A stretch of DNA of 64,000 nucleotides, from positions 15,310,501 through 15,374,500 of the forward strand of contig CM067551.1 in NCBI GenBank assembly GCA_034509755.1. The letters are read 5' to 3'. The stretch is from Anisodus tanguticus (Eukaryota > Streptophyta > Magnoliopsida > Solanales > Solanaceae). Positions within the stretch are counted from its first letter, which is position 1, and the number at the start of each line of letters is the position of its first letter. Below are positions 46,086-59,270 of the stretch, in pieces. A model generated the notes under the pieces. The model was not told the origin of the DNA. It did not search any database and worked only from the letters and a program-made list of their open reading frames with translations. The position numbers were made by a program, and so were the translations under genes.

Positions 46086-49000
46086 ATGTCTAAGAACAAT
46101 TTTCATCCTGCCCTCATGGTTTCTAACATCAAGAACAATATCCCTATTGTGCTTGAGATGGAAAACGTCTAATATGCGACGTGGGCAGAATTGTTTAAGA
46201 TTCACGCTATCTCCCATCAAGTTATCCATCACATAATTCCTCCCGCTGCACCTATTCCCGCGGAGGATCCTCAGTTATGGATTACTCTTGATGCTATCGT
46301 TCTCCAGTGGATTTATTCCACTATTTCGGTTGACCTTTTACAGACGATTATTGAGCCGGATACCACGACTATGGCTATCTGGAATAGATTGCGTGACATA
46401 TTCCAAGTTAACCAACATTCACGTGTTGTCACACTCGAGTAGGAATTCTCTCTAGTTCGCATGGAAGAATTTCCAAACGTATCTGCATATTGCAAGAAAA
46501 TCAAGGAGTTGGCAGACCAACTCCGTAACGTTGGCGCACCTGTAACAAATAATCGTCTGATTCTACAACTGGTTGTCGGTCTTTCTGAGGCATATAATGG
46601 CGTTGGAACTCTCCTTCGTCAAAGAAACTCACTTCCCGCTTTTTATCAAGCCCGCTCCATGCTTACTTTGGAAGAAGCCGATTTGGCTAAAAAGACAGCT
46701 ACCGGAGCAAGTCCCGTCGTCCTAATGACGTCCTCCACAAATTCTTCAGATTTTGTTAATAATTCGGGATAAAACAATACTCATGGTGGTGGCAAAAATA
46801 ATCGTAAGAATAATAACAAAAACCGTGGGGGAAAACGCGGCGGTTTCGGTGGTGATTCTGGTGGTCAGCAGGCCGGCAGTGGGCCCCGTCCAATCAACAG
46901 TGGGACTTCTCCCTACTGGTCCCAGCAATGGGGCTGGGGCAATGGGCCGTGGGCCAGCAGTTCCTATTTTCCAGCAGCTTCAGGCAGCCAGTGGGCTGGA
47001 CAGTCTACTTTCAGGCCTAACAATCAGCAGTCACGGCCCACTGCCCACTGTCCACTAGCCCAGTAATTCCAGAGGTTACGGCCCAGGACAGCCCAGTTCT
47101 GGAATTCTTGGGCTCCAGCCTCCGCAAGCTCACCACGCAATAGGCCCCGCTCAGACAGATATCGAGGCCGCGATGCACACACTTGGGTTGACGCAACCAG
47201 ATCCAAATTGTTACATGGACACCAGCGCAACAACACACATGACCTCCGATCAAGGTACTCTCTCGTCTTATGCCAATTTGAGCAACCCTCGTGGTATAAT
47301 TATCGGTAATGGTAACTCTATTCCAATTCAGGGTTATGATCATAAAACTCTATCTCCCCCCAATCCTCCCCTTATCTTGAAAAATACTTTACATGCCCCA
47401 AAATTGATTAAAATCTTAGTGTCTGTCCGAAAATTCACCACTGACAATTCCGTTTCTGTTGAATTTGATCCTTTTGGTTTCTCTGTGATGGATTTCAAGA
47501 CGGGGAGTCCTCTCATGAGATGTGATAGTAGGGGAGATCTTTATCCTATCACACCTGGTTTCAGTCCATCGAGTCAAGCCTTGCCATCAGCCTTTGCAAC
47601 CATTTCTCCTTCCTTGTGGCATGCTCGCCTTGGTCATCCGGGATCTTCTATTTTATCTATTTTAAATAAAAATAGTTTTATTTCTTGTAAGGGTACGAGT
47701 CGTACTCCACTTTGTCAATCTTGTTTGTTAGGGAAAATTATTAAGTTGCCATTTGTAGACTCAAATTCTCATACGTCAATGCCATTTGATATTATTCATA
47801 GCGACCTATGGACGTTTCCTGTTCTAAGTTCGTTGGGTCATCGGTATTATGTTCTTTTTTGGGATGATTATTCTAAATTTTTGTGGACGTTTCCAATAGC
47901 AAATAAATCTCAAGTGTTTTCCGTCTTCATCAAATTTAGAGCATTCATTATAACACAATTCGAAAGAGAAATAAAAAGTATGACAATAGGGTGTTTCGGG
48001 AGTTCCGTGCTAATAATGGGATCAATTTTCATTTTTCGTGTTCTCATACATCTTCACAAAATGGGAAAGCCGAAAGCAAAATTCGTTCCATAAATAACAT
48101 TGTCCGCACTCTCTTAATTCATGCTTCCGTACCCCCATATTTTTGGCATCATGCTCTTCAAATGGAGACTTATCTCCTTAACATAATTCCTTCCAAAGGT
48201 CTGACATATTCTTCCCCCTCCAAATTTTATATAATAAGAATCCTTCTTATTCTCATCTTCGGGTTTTTGGGTGCTTATGTTATCCGTTATTCTCATCCAC
48301 CACAATTAACAAACTTCATGCCCGGTCTACTCCGTGTGTGTTTTTGGGTTATCCGTCTAATCTTCGTGGTTATAAATGCTTTGATTTATCCTCCAAGAAA
48401 ATCATCATTAATCGCCATGTAATTTTTTATGAAACCCAATTTCCATTTACTAAAGTTCATACTCCCGAGCCTAGTTCGTATAATTTTTTGGATGATGGTA
48501 TATCCCCATATAATACTCACCAGTTTTCGGACATATCCCGCACCCAAAATCCTCTAGCGGGCCCACTGCCCGCTGGCCCCACTGCCCGCTGGCCCCACTG
48601 CCCGCTGGCCCCACTATTCCGTCGTAATTTCCAGTCACTGGATCAATTCCAGCGATTGGGCCAGTCCAGCCCAATTCTGGAACTGGTCCAGTTGTAGCTC
48701 CAGTTTGCCGATTTTGGCCAGCAGGCCCACTGCGTGTTGGCCAGTCCGTCCCGAGCCCAGGAAATTCCCAAAATTCATTCAATTCGTCCTCGAGTCATAG
48801 ACCGGTCACTCGTAGTCAGCGGGGTATTTTTACACCTAAAAGATATTTTAATTTACATTCTAATGTCTCTAAATCCTCCTTGCCCCGTAATCCTGTGTCC
48901 GCCATAAACGACCCGAATTGGAAAATTGCTATGACTGATGAATATAATGCTCCTATTGATAATAAGACGTGAGAGTTGGTGCCCCGTCCATATGGTATTA

Positions 49001-50357
49001 GTGTTATCAGGTCTATGTGGATTTTTGCTCATAAGGAAAATTCAGATGGTTTATTTGCTCGACATAAGGCGCGGCTTGTGGGTGATGGTAAGACTCAGCA
49101 TGTTGGTATAGATTGTGGGGAGACGTTCAGTCCGGTGGTCAAACCGGCTACCATTCGCACTGTGCTTAGCTTGGCTCTTTCAAAGGCATGGCCTATTCAT
49201 CAGTTGGATGTTAAGAATGCTTTCCTACATGGTGATCTCAAGGAAACAATCTATATGCATCAGTCGTTGGGGTTCAGGGATCCCAACCGTCCTCATCATG
49301 TCTGTTTGTTGAAGAAGTCCTTATATGGGCTTAAGCAGTCTCCACGGGCCTGGTATACAAGGTTTGCTGACTATGTTTCGACTATTGGGTTCACTCACAG
49401 TATGTCAGATAATTCCTTGTTCATCTACCGTCGTGGTTCGTCCTTGGCTTACATTCTGTTGTAGGTGGATGATATCATTTTGACTGCTTCTTCCGATGCC
49501 TTACGCTAGTCTATCATGACCATGCTCAGCTCTGAGTTTGCTATGAAAGACTTAGGTGCCTTGAGCTATTTTTTGGGGATTGCCGTCACTCGTCATTCCG
49601 ATGGATTATTCTTGTCTCAACGGAAGTATGCAGCTAAGATCATCGAGAGAGCTGGGATGTCATCATGTAAGTCCACTTCCACTCCAGTTGATACAAAGCC
49701 CAAGCTTAGTGCCGCGATAGGCATTCCCTACGAGGATCCGACCCGCTATCGCAGTCTTGCAGGGGCCCTTCAGTATCTTGCCTTTACCAGACCGGATATT
49801 ATGTATGATGTCCATCAGATGTGGTTATTCATGCATGATCCTAGAATTGAGCACATGAATGCACTCAAACACATCATTCGATATATTCATGGTACACTGG
49901 ACTATGGTTTGCATTTGTATCCTTCATCGATATCCACACTTGTCTCATACACAGATGTTGATTGGGGTAGGTGTCCAGACACCAGACGGTCTACGTCCGG
50001 CTACTGTATGTTCCTTGGCAACAACTTGGTCTCTTGGTCTGCGAAACATCAGGCGACTCTATCCCGCTCAAGTGCCAAGGCCGAATATCGAGGGGTAGCC
50101 AATGTGGTCTCAGAATCATGTTGGTTACGTAATTTGCTTTTAGAGCTTCATTGTCCGATTCAAAAGGCAACCTTGGTTTATTGCGATAATATTAGTGTCA
50201 TTTACCTTTCTGGTAATCCGGTTCAGCACCAACGCACTAAACATATCGAGATGGACATTCACTTTGTCCGTGAAGAGGTTGCCCGGGGTCAGGTACGCGT
50301 CTGTCATGCAGGTTGCAGACATCTTTACAAAGGGTCTTCCCTCGGTCCTTTTTGAAG
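46086..50357 (+). pseudogene. Copia gag-pol of element 2 (broken)
   Basis: Gag from ATG 46086: in-frame stops after EMENV, after VTLE and after NNSG, each at a codon that is CAA or CAG in element 1 or in related frames. The core is otherwise good (CKKIKELADQLRNVGAPV). Protease: CYMDTSATTHMTSD (47212), with the catalytic glycine replaced by Ser. Integrase is in the 47173-48093 frame and is shifted after EREIKSM, where a deletion removed the CDNG region with the second catalytic Asp. RT: 48976-49464, then a stop in LL*VDDIIL, so the VDD is kept but the Tyr before it is a TAG. RNase H: 49516-50355, frame lost near 50315 at CHAG. It is not functional. Confidence 0.9.
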
Positions 50358-50410
50358 ATTTTAGGGACAGTCTCAGCGTTCGAAGACCGCCCACTATGAT
50401 TGCGGGGGTG

Positions 50411-50682
50411 TGTTAAATATACACAATACTTGTCACGGATTTGGACTGATTTGCTCCCGGTTTGTGGACTGATTTGTACCAAGTAATTTATGGTAAATAT
50501 TTAGTATCCTAGTTTAGGTAATGTTGTAATATAATTAGTAGTGTATTACCATAATTAGTGTATTACCATAAATGTATAGAATAATGTTTTAGGAATAGAA
50601 TAGGAATAGGATTCTCCTATTTTGTAACTTGTATATATAGCCTTTCAAGTAATGAAAATAATCAAGGAGATTATTTCTTTCA
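50411..50682 (+). repeat. 3' LTR of copia element 2
   Basis: It is preceded by the purine tract TTGCGGGGGTG and followed by AAAGT. It lacks the tandem duplication present in the 5' LTR. Confidence 0.88.
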
Positions 50683-50687
50683 AAAGT

Positions 50688-52162
50688 TTTGTAACATCAC
50701 CGATCCTACAGCAATAAGGCCTAAAATTTTGAGGATAACGAATTTCTGGATTCAGGAATGAAGTGCAAAATGTTGCATTATGAAAATTCAATTTACCTAA
50801 GGATATATCTTGTGGGTTTTTTTTATCAAGGCCTTTCGTTGTTGGATTGTGCTCATCGAGGATTAGCAATTAGTAAGGCCTATCAAGTTTTAAATCTAAA
50901 AAGATTAATAGATGAATATTAGAAGCAAGTATGGAGATCTAATTTTAGAATCTTACACATTATAGGGTCATTGTCCGAAGGTGCATATAGAAGATTGACA
51001 CCAAACTCTACAATCTATTTACAACCTGATCTGAGAGAGAAAATGATATGAATATATCAATTGGCTCACAACATGGCAAAAGTTAGCCAAAGTTGGATTC
51101 AAAGGAGTACCACATTTTTTCTAAATCAGGATGATGTTTTGTGATCGGTCAATATGGTGCATTCGTGGTGGTGGTGCAACACATTTTCTCTAGATTAGGA
51201 TGGTGTTTTGTGATTGGTAGTTATGCTGCATTTGTGGTGGTGGTGCAACGGAGTCGGAGGATGTAAAAAATGGGGAAATGGGGATTTGAAGCGGGTGCAC
51301 ATTTGTGTATATCCTCATGTATATATTTGTATATCTCCTCTGTATATCTGTCTATATTATGTATATCCATGAAAATCAATGTGATATACAATAATATACA
51401 CGATATACACACGTGATAGACATCGTTGTAGTCACATTTTCCAAATCGATATTAATTTAATTCTGAATTTTGACTGCAAACCAATTCAAACCATCTCCAA
51501 TCCTCCTTATATTTTCTATATAGCCTCGTCCAAACGTTTCCAATAATTAAACTACACCCACTCAAAAAAATTAGATGAAAAAATAGAATGAATTTTGGAC
51601 AAAAAAAACTTCCAAAAACGTTACTTTCCTACAGTCTTGCGTGTTTTTCAACTACAAAAGACTACCTTGAGAATTTTATGGACCAATCTTAGGGAGTAAA
51701 CATCTCTTGCACTTTTTTACATTAGTTCCCCTTAAAATACTGAAAAAGAACAGAAACAAAGCTACGAAAGATTACGATATACATGAGTATGAGAACTCCT
51801 TAATTTATTTTCTGATTAAAGAATAATAAGATATCATCAATTTATCTTTGGGTCGCTTAATTAGTAAGGAATGTTGTTTGGTAATGTGTAATAATGTGTT
51901 CTTCTTCACATTGATAGTGTAAATTTTAAAGGGATTTAAAGATAATTTTATATAATTAGTAAAGTTAATAATTTGAAAATAAGACAATAATCTTTTATAG
52001 CAGATTAAATTGCACTAATTAGGTACAAATTCATCTACAGTAATTACAATGGATATAAGATAAATCCATAATAATATTACAACAATGTTGTTCAATTCTA
52101 AAACATATATAGTGTGAGTAAGCACGTGTGCACACACATAAAGTATAAATAGAGAGAAAATG
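50688..52162. other. Intergenic region downstream of the pectinesterase
   Basis: A 69-bp unit (ACATTTTNTCTA...GTGGTGGTGCAAC) is tandemly doubled at 51112-51249. Several TATA/TGTATATC tracts follow. The last 300 bp would be the 3' UTR and terminator of the pectinesterase; no clear AATAAA was located on the minus strand. Confidence 0.45.
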
Positions 52163-54661
52163 CTAAGAGGAAAAAGATTGGAGCCACATATCAGCATCAA
52201 TGAAAGAGGAATTGAGGAAGGGAAGAACTTGTGTATCATTTAATCTTTGAACATACAGCGCCCTCAGAGCCATACTGGATCCTGCTCCAGAGCAGTTGTA
52301 CTCCCCATAAAAGATTGTCCTGTAGTATTAATCATTCTAATCAGTTAAACTTTTCAGTCAATCGTATAATTAGTTGAATGATAAGTACTAATGTTAAGTT
52401 GAAAATTTTAATTAACAAATAAGTTTTATTGCAATATATAGTTTAAATGTTTTGATGAAATGATTATACGATGACTTAACTGGTCTCTTGAAGGGTCGTT
52501 GAAGTCATTCCACCCCTCGGGAGCCACGATATCCGTCATGAAAGTGTTAGCAAAGACGACGGTCGAGTAAGGCCTCCACGCACGCCCCAGCCATATCCTA
52601 CCAGTGCCTCCCAAGGTGCAGTTCACCAATGCAAAGCCACTATTTTCGTCTTTGGTAGCTCTGCCGTGTGCTGTTACCGCCCCGTTTATAGACTTCACTC
52701 CTGCTGCTACCGGACTTGCTATTGATATCAATTGGCAGTTCTGCATGCACACTTGAAATTATTAGGATTGTATCTTATAGAAACGTCTTCAAACTTTATT
52801 ACATTTACTTCTGTCCTGGTGCTTTAATTTGATACCATGAGCTAATTGTTTTGTTAAAAAAAAATGCACTCTTTAAAATATTATATTCCCTCCGTCCCAT
52901 ATTTATAAAAATTTGACAAAAATTATAGTCAAACAAAAAACATTTTGACTTCCCAGATTGTAACACCTTCACATAAATGGGACGACAGAGTATATGCATT
53001 TTGAAGTATGAACTCTAAGCAATATTTTTGTACTTGTGACATGATTAGGTGAAATAAAAGTAATGTACCTCGTAGAATGATTTGCCATTGCCAAAAATGA
53101 AGTCAATGGAACCTTGAATATAACAATCCTTGAAGTAATGGCGACCCCTATCGTCATGAAGGGTATCCTGAGCACCGAAAAAGCCACAGCCCCAGAAGGC
53201 AGCTTCATCTCCGGCTATCCTAATCGCCACTGCTTGTGCTCCTACCGCCCCTGGCGCCGGCATTGGAGCTACATTCTGTATTTTTTTTTGTATGATCATC
53301 AATACAATCATGGCAAGTTGTACGTACTAAATTGATTCCTCGGTTATTGATAGTCATATGTCGGTCCTTGTGAAATTTCGATAAGCAATTTTAACCTTGG
53401 ATTAATTAACTATGTTTTTTTATGTCCCTTTACATAGAAATATGTTGTTACATTTGGATTTTTTAATTATATATATCACCCTCAAATATGGAATTACAAT
53501 ATAATTTAACATAATACGTGACTAATTATATGGTTTAATAATTAATAATAATTTGTGAAGGTTCACAAGCAGAAGAATAAAAAATGCAGATATATATGAA
53601 TTGACTGAATGTTAAATGTGTTTAAAATGATATTATAAAGACCAAAGCCGGAATTTGTCAATATTTCAGGACTAAAAGCGCAAATTTCCCTATATTTTCC
53701 TGCATGAAAATGAAAGAGAAAGAGATAAAGGGTTGATGATGATATATATATGTACCATGAAACTTATATTCTTGGCAATGAAGTTGGTAGAAAAAACTTG
53801 GACAGAACCACTGTAAAATGTGCCATTTGCAGAATTGGCTGTGTCGTTCCATACGATAGCTGTAGTCGTATACCCTTGCCCTTGAAATGTGATGTTAGGT
53901 TTTGTTTTTGGAATAATCACCTTTTCACTACATTTTTAATCAAACAAAACAAAAATCCATTACATATTAAAATAATAAAAGTACTTAACAAAATACACTT
54001 CCAGCCCAAATTCATTATTACTACTTTTTCAATTTTTGTGGCACTTTTCATTTTTCAAAAATTCAAATTATGTGAATTTTGATCAATATTTTAAAATGTA
54101 TTTTTTCATAATATTCATATGAGAAATTTGCAACTTACGCTACTTATCATATAACTATTTTTTAATATCTAAATTTTAATTTTAAAATATTGATTTGATT
54201 TAATTCAATTTAGCTTCAAAGATTAGTCAAATTGACTCTAGAAAAGTGAAAACGTATCACATAAATTAGGACATGGTAATGACTACTCCTACTTACAAAT
54301 AAATGCCATTGTTTATCCATATTAGGCTTCTTTTCGCACTAAAATTCCCAACAGCATCAACGGCAGCTTGCACTGTGGTGAAATTGCAACATCCATTATG
54401 ATCAACGCAGAGAATGGACGTGGTACTAGGGTCTATAGTGGGGAAATTGGGAGTAAATTTGTCACAGGGTGATTGTTTTGCCTTATCGTCATCAGTGTGA
54501 CGACGATGATGATGATGGTGACAACGATTAACAACACTGAACGACAATGCTGTCGAGAAACGATCACGAATGCAGTTGAAGTACACCCGGGGCTGATCAG
54601 TTGATGCCAAAACCGCAACGATTGCTATGAGAACTGGGAAATACATGGCCTTAGGATTCAT
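52163..54661 (-). CDS. Pectinesterase (pectin methylesterase), 5 exons, 386 aa
   Basis: The exons on the minus strand are 54661-54297, 53927-53756, 53275-53069, 52740-52481 and 52319-52163. All introns are GT/AG and the frame is open throughout. The enzyme removes methyl esters from cell-wall homogalacturonan. Residues 1-20 are a secretion signal. An unusual CHHHHHRRHTDDDK stretch (47-60) precedes the catalytic domain. The family motifs are in order: GIYFE (119-123), QAVA (193-196), QDTL (215-218, catalytic Asp216), DFIFGNG (237-243, catalytic Asp237) and LGRAW (299-303, Arg301). The last motif is normally LGRPW. Cys209 and Cys230 could form the usual disulfide. There is no PMEI pro-region, so it is a pro-less (group 2 / type II) enzyme, like Arabidopsis PME15 or PME68. 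The ATG at 54661 is chosen because the reading frame further upstream has no ATG. Confidence 0.92.
52886..52993. mobile_element. Short Stowaway-like MITE in pectinesterase intron 3
   Basis: The left end TTCCCTCCGTCCCATATTTA and the right end read in reverse, TACTCTGTCGTCCCATTTAT, are imperfect inverted repeats of the Stowaway type, with TA at both sides. It lies wholly inside the 328-bp intron 52741-53068. Confidence 0.6.
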
Positions 54662-54712
54662 TTTTCTGGCTATAATGATAAACAAAGAAGGTGACACTAA
54701 TATAAATAAGAG

Positions 54713-56699
54713 AAGGATGACATTTAAAAATTGGAGTTCTTGGATTATACCCTTAAGAAAACCTTATGATAAAAAATAAGGGAATAGGAGTACTACTTGA
54801 ATGAAGTATAAGAATGGGTGGAATGCCTTGCAAATTACCCTTTAATGTTTTGTTCCTTTTTTGGGACAATGCCCCTGCACTATACCTACCAAAACGTCAA
54901 ATGGATGATGGATTCTTGTGCCTTGATCAGACATTTTTTAGAATTGACAAAATCAAGAAATTCTGCTAATTATAGAAAGCAACTCAAGAGACTTAAGCCC
55001 GTATGCTTTTTCTTTTTTTCAAAATTAAGATATCTAAATCTAAATACATATTTGATTATTGAGATATTATATCCCTATATGAATAGTGAATAACTAAGAT
55101 TGATTGTTTCTCAGCATCTTTATATACATATTTAATTTATCTTTATTTTAAAAATAAACTAATGAAAAAATTAAATTAAATAATAATTAAATTAGACCCA
55201 GACCTCACTGTGTGGAGTTACACTAGGTATATTGTTATTGTAATAGTTAAATTAGACATAAAAATATTAGAAATTAATCCTAATTTACATGATACGGTAA
55301 AAAATATATATTTTTAGGAAGCATATAGTGCGTAAAAGCTAGCGTCGATGGCAGCTGGTAGTGGAGGTGCGGGGGTGATGGCTTTGGTTGTGGTTGTGGT
55401 TTGCAGTGATGGTTGGCATGGTGGTTAATTTTTTTTAACGACACAACTTTTTATTGCCGTTTATTATATCCAAATGACATAATAATACCCTTAAGAAATA
55501 ATAAATGAAGTGCATAATTTACGATGATATCCATATTAATTGGTGCATAGTTTTAATGAACTTGAAAGATGATTTAAAATGAGTAATTAATATTATGGGT
55601 AAAACATGAAAAAATAAATTTTCTCTTGATATGCTAAAAGTAACAAGTAAAAGTGAAATCTATTTTTAGTAAAGTGGACAAGTAAAAGTGAACGAATACA
55701 TTAATATACTAATCTTTTGAAACAAAATAAAATAAAGTAAGAGTAATTAATTGTTTTATTAGCAGAAAGCTCGGGAGGTTACTGTGGAGCCCGTTAATTA
55801 ATTAGTCCCTTGCTGATCTTCTTTCGTGAGAAATGTTAGGTGAAGTTTTCTTGAATTCATCTTCCAAAGAGAGGGGATGCTGCTGTTATATATTATTATT
55901 GCTAGAAATGCAATTTTAAGTTTAGATTCTACACTTGGAAGCAACTCAAAGACAGTTTGGCTGATATTAGTTAACTTTCAAAATCAGGTCCAAGTTGGCC
56001 AATGTTTAATCTGAGGAATGGAATCAAAGATTAATTAAAATAGTTAATTAACTGTAAGGAGGGGATTAATCTATAGATTTATGTCATCAACTTCATCTTA
56101 ATCCAATACTAAGAAAGATAATTCACAATCGAGTTCAATCCAAATAGTGAAAGTAATAAAATCAGAAACATTTATGGTCAAAGAGAAAGTAAAATATGAG
56201 AAGAAAGATCCTAGAACAAGCTCCCCAAATCTTCAATTCGTTCTCTTTTGGGACATTGATTCTTGTATTATAAAAAGATTCCTAGTGTATTTTCTGTAGC
56301 CAAACTATGAACATGAGCTAGCAATTCGGACCGTATTGAAAAGATTCCTAAGATACTATCACTTTTAGTGCAATACTGACGTCAATGGTTTAAAAAAAAC
56401 TCTATGGGATGAAATTTATGGTTAACATGTCCAGAAACTCTCTATTTGCTTTTTAACATGTCTCACGACCTAATTACCTAAATATAAAACAACAACAAAA
56501 AGTGAAGATTTACACATAATATCATTTGTTTCACCTGATTGAAAAATACAAATTAAATGGAGTGAAATTCTTTTATAAGTAACCATTTATACTCTCATCA
56601 ACTCTATCAAAAATTTAAGATTAACCAGCACTGATTTTTGTGCATAGTGTGACATAAGATGCCTTGTAATAAAAACTTGTCGTCAATAGCACTGTTCAT
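54713..56699. other. Intergenic region upstream of the pectinesterase
   Basis: No gene is visible. A SINE-like tail (CAGACCTCACTGTGTGGAGT...TATTGTTATTG) lies at about 55198-55243. The (TGGTTGTGG)-type purine/T words at 55340-55425 are low complexity. The 91-codon frame at 54818 has no known domain. Confidence 0.4.
55195..55245 (+). mobile_element. SINE tail fragment (TS-like)
   Basis: GACCCAGACCTCACTGTGTG, TTACACTAGGTATATTGTT and a TTATTG tail match the 3' end of the SINE seen at 15708-15832. Only the last 50 bp or so is present. Confidence 0.5.
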
Positions 56700-56940
56700 T
56701 GTTAATACTTCATAATAGTCTTAATACTGAAGATATTAAAATCGAGACAGGGACGAGAATAATGAAAGAATTATTTCTTCTTTTCATTCATCATAATGAT
56801 ATCCTTATATAGAGGTAAAATTCTTCTTTTCCTAATCTAATAGGGTAAAGGGTAACCATATTCTAATAGGAGTACAAATCCTATATTACCATAATTACCA
56901 AATCTTATATTACCATAAATAGAACTAATCTATTCTAATC
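56700..56940 (-). repeat. LTR of the left-pointing Copia remnant
   Basis: On the minus strand the LTR starts near GATTAGAATAGATTAG (the usual TG is altered) and ends AGTATTAACA. CTCTATATAAGG (minus, near 56805) is a TATA box. A purine tract sits just upstream at 56941-56957. Confidence 0.65.
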
Positions 56941-56957
56941 CCCCCCCCCCCCCCTCC
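56941..56957 (-). other. Polypurine tract, G14 type
   Basis: The minus strand reads TGGAGG followed by a run of G (the plus strand has about 14 C then TCCAC). It is positioned directly ahead of the 3' LTR. Confidence 0.65.
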
Positions 56958-56959
56958 AC

Positions 56960-58620
56960 AAATTGGAGCATGAGGGTGTCGAATGCCCAACTTGCCAAGT
57001 AAATATTTATGTTGCGATTTGCCCAACTTGCCAAGTATATATTCATGTTGCGATTTTCCTAAAGCCTTTGTAAATACATCGGTCCATTGCTCATTGGTTA
57101 ACATGACCGGGAAGTACTATTCCGGATTGGAGCACGTCCTGGACATAGTGACAATCGACTTCAATGTGTTTCGTCAGTTCATGAAATACCGGATTTCACG
57201 CAATATACAATGCTGCTTGACTATCACAATACATTTTCACCGGAGATTTATGTTCAACACCCAAACTATATAAAATTCCCTTTAACCATTTCAACTCACA
57301 AACTGTAATTGCCATTGACCGATATTCCATCTCTGCCAATGAGCGAGAGACAATATGTTGCTTTCTTGGGTTTTCATGATACGTGTGAATTCCCGAGAGA
57401 TATAGACCAACCGGTAAGTGATTTTCGAGTAAACGGACATCCGGCCCAGTCTGAATCACACCATCCGTACAACTGGAGATCACAATCTTTTCTCATGACA
57501 ATGCATTTTCCTTGGTTCTTCTTCAAGTACCGCACCATATGGAGAGCCGTGTTTCAGTGTGCTTCTTTTGGTTGATGCATGAATTGGGACAGAACATACA
57601 CGCAATACGACAACTCAGGTCTCGTGAAACTGAGGTATTAATGTCTATCGACCAGATGTTGGTATGGTTTCAAATCTCCTAAAGTAGCTCATTTGGCCAA
57701 CGCCAAAGCGTGATTCTATTTCATGGGAGTATTGATTGGTTTAGTTCCCCGGACTTAGATATTATATCCAAGGCGTATTTTTTGTTAACTGAGAAACAAC
57801 CCAGTTTGGTCCACGTGCAACTTCAACTGATTCGTAGGTTCGGCTATCGGTATTTGTACTCCGTCCATCTAAATTGCGTTCATACCTATATTATCAATCA
57901 TGTATTCTTCAAATTTGTGTTGGCTTACTCCTCCCTCCATTTCGTCCACATTAACACAATTTTGTTCCGAAGATTCTCCTCTGTTCGGTATTGCTTCTAT
58001 GATATCGGTTAAGTTTCTCGGTCTTACAACGAGGGGAACTTAATCTCGTAGAAATCTACATCTCTTGAGATCAAATATTCTTCATTCTCTAAGTCATACA
58101 ATCTCCAACCCTTCTTTCCGTAGGGTATCCCAAGAAGACATACCTACGACGCCAACTCTCAAACTTGTCCATCGTTCTTCCCTTTGTGTGTGTGCAGCAT
58201 AGTGACCTTATCACCCTTAAGTGATCATACCGGAGCGCATTCCCGTATTATATTTCATAGGGAGTTTTTTCATTCAAAACCAAAGACGGTGTTCTATTGA
58301 TCAAATATCCCGCAGTCAAAACACATTCTCCCCAAAATTTAATCGGAATATGACCTTGAAATCTCAATGCTCGCGCCACATTAAGAATGTGACGGTGCTT
58401 TCTTGCGAATCTTCCATTCTACTGAGGTGTCCATGTGCAAGATGTTTAATAGAATTCCTTATTCGAATAAATAAGTCTTCATACACGTGAACTCGGTTCC
58501 ATTATCACTTCTAACTATCTTTACCTTTTTCTGAACTGTCTCTCCACAAGAGCGAAGAAATTCTTGAAGGTTTCAGACACTTCTTTCTTATCAACTAAGA
58601 GAAAGATCCACACGGCTCAT
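56960..58620 (-). pseudogene. Copia pol remnant: integrase and RNase H, RT deleted
   Basis: Minus-strand reading gives integrase parts first: IVRSDNGTEF near 58490-58520, LLGIPYGKKGWRLYDLENEE near 58060-58135, and SRDVDFYE near 58040. Much of RT is missing or unreadable. RNase H follows at 57196-57483: SRSLAEMEYRSMA, CELKWLKGILYSLGV and MYCDSQAALYIA, then HERTKHIEVD-like sequence near 57160. Many stops interrupt it. It points left, toward the LTR at 56700-56940. Confidence 0.8.
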
Positions 58621-59020
58621 GAATAATTTCTAATTAATAGGAACATTATGTTTCTAATTTTTACTACATTATTTACTACCAACTGTTATCATTAAAATTG
58701 CACCACTATATTTCAGTGCCCGATCTCTATATGCTGCTAACTGTATGTATATATAAGTTTTATAAGTACTTCATCCCTCTCAAATTATCTATCATTTTTT
58801 TACACGCTCCTTAAGAAAAATTAATTAGAAAGAGTATTTGACTACTTTTACCCTTATTTGAGTCTAAGTTACAATCTCTCTTCATTATATTTCTACTCTA
58901 TTTATGTGTTATCTCCATTAATGACAAAATTCTATTGAGAGTAAACTGGGAAAAAATAATTAATTGTGCCTTGAACTTCTAAAACGACAAATAAATTTAG
59001 ACAACTATTTTAAATACATG
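58621..59020. other. AT-rich spacer
   Basis: Nothing is recognised beyond TATA-rich simple sequence and a CATCCCTCTCAAATTATCTATC word near 58770, which resembles a worn MITE end. Confidence 0.35.
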
Positions 59021-59270
59021 TTTCCTCCTGTTCAAAATAAGTGTTCACTTAGATTTTTTATTTTGATTTAAAATAAGTGTTCACTTACAAAATTAAGAAA
59101 GAATTAACTTTATTTTCCAAATTTGCCCCTATTTACTCAAGACAATAAATAAGCAAGTCTTATTAAATAAGGGTAGTTTAGTCAAAATAATTATTCTCTC
59201 TAGGAATTAGTATTTTCTCAAGAGATATAAAAAAGGCTAAATGAACACTTATATGGCCCAGGAGGGAGTA
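59021..59270. mobile_element. Stowaway-like MITE
   Basis: The left end is TTTCCTCCTGTTCAAAATAA with GTGTTCACTTAG; the right end read in reverse is TACTCCCTCCTGGGCCATAT with AAGTGTTCATTTAG. The two termini are inverted repeats over about 30 bp. The GTGTTCACTTA word is repeated once more inside (59080). Confidence 0.7.

Larger units (their letters stand above)
45616..50682 (+). mobile_element. Ty1/copia element 2, full length, same family as element 1
   Basis: It is 5,067 bp with LTRs at 45616-45922 and 50411-50682, a PBS (TGGTATCAAGAGAC, 45923-45936) and an AAAGT target duplication (45611-45615, 50683-50687). The coding order equals element 1, and the two align along their whole length. The LTRs differ in length because the 5' LTR has a tandem GGACTGATTTGCTCTCG duplication and an extra ATACATGTGTAT stretch. 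Confidence 0.93.

Noticed and set aside
57710..58012. Plus-strand frames of 89-100 codons
   Set aside because: They are shadows of the minus-strand Copia integrase remnant at 56960-58620.
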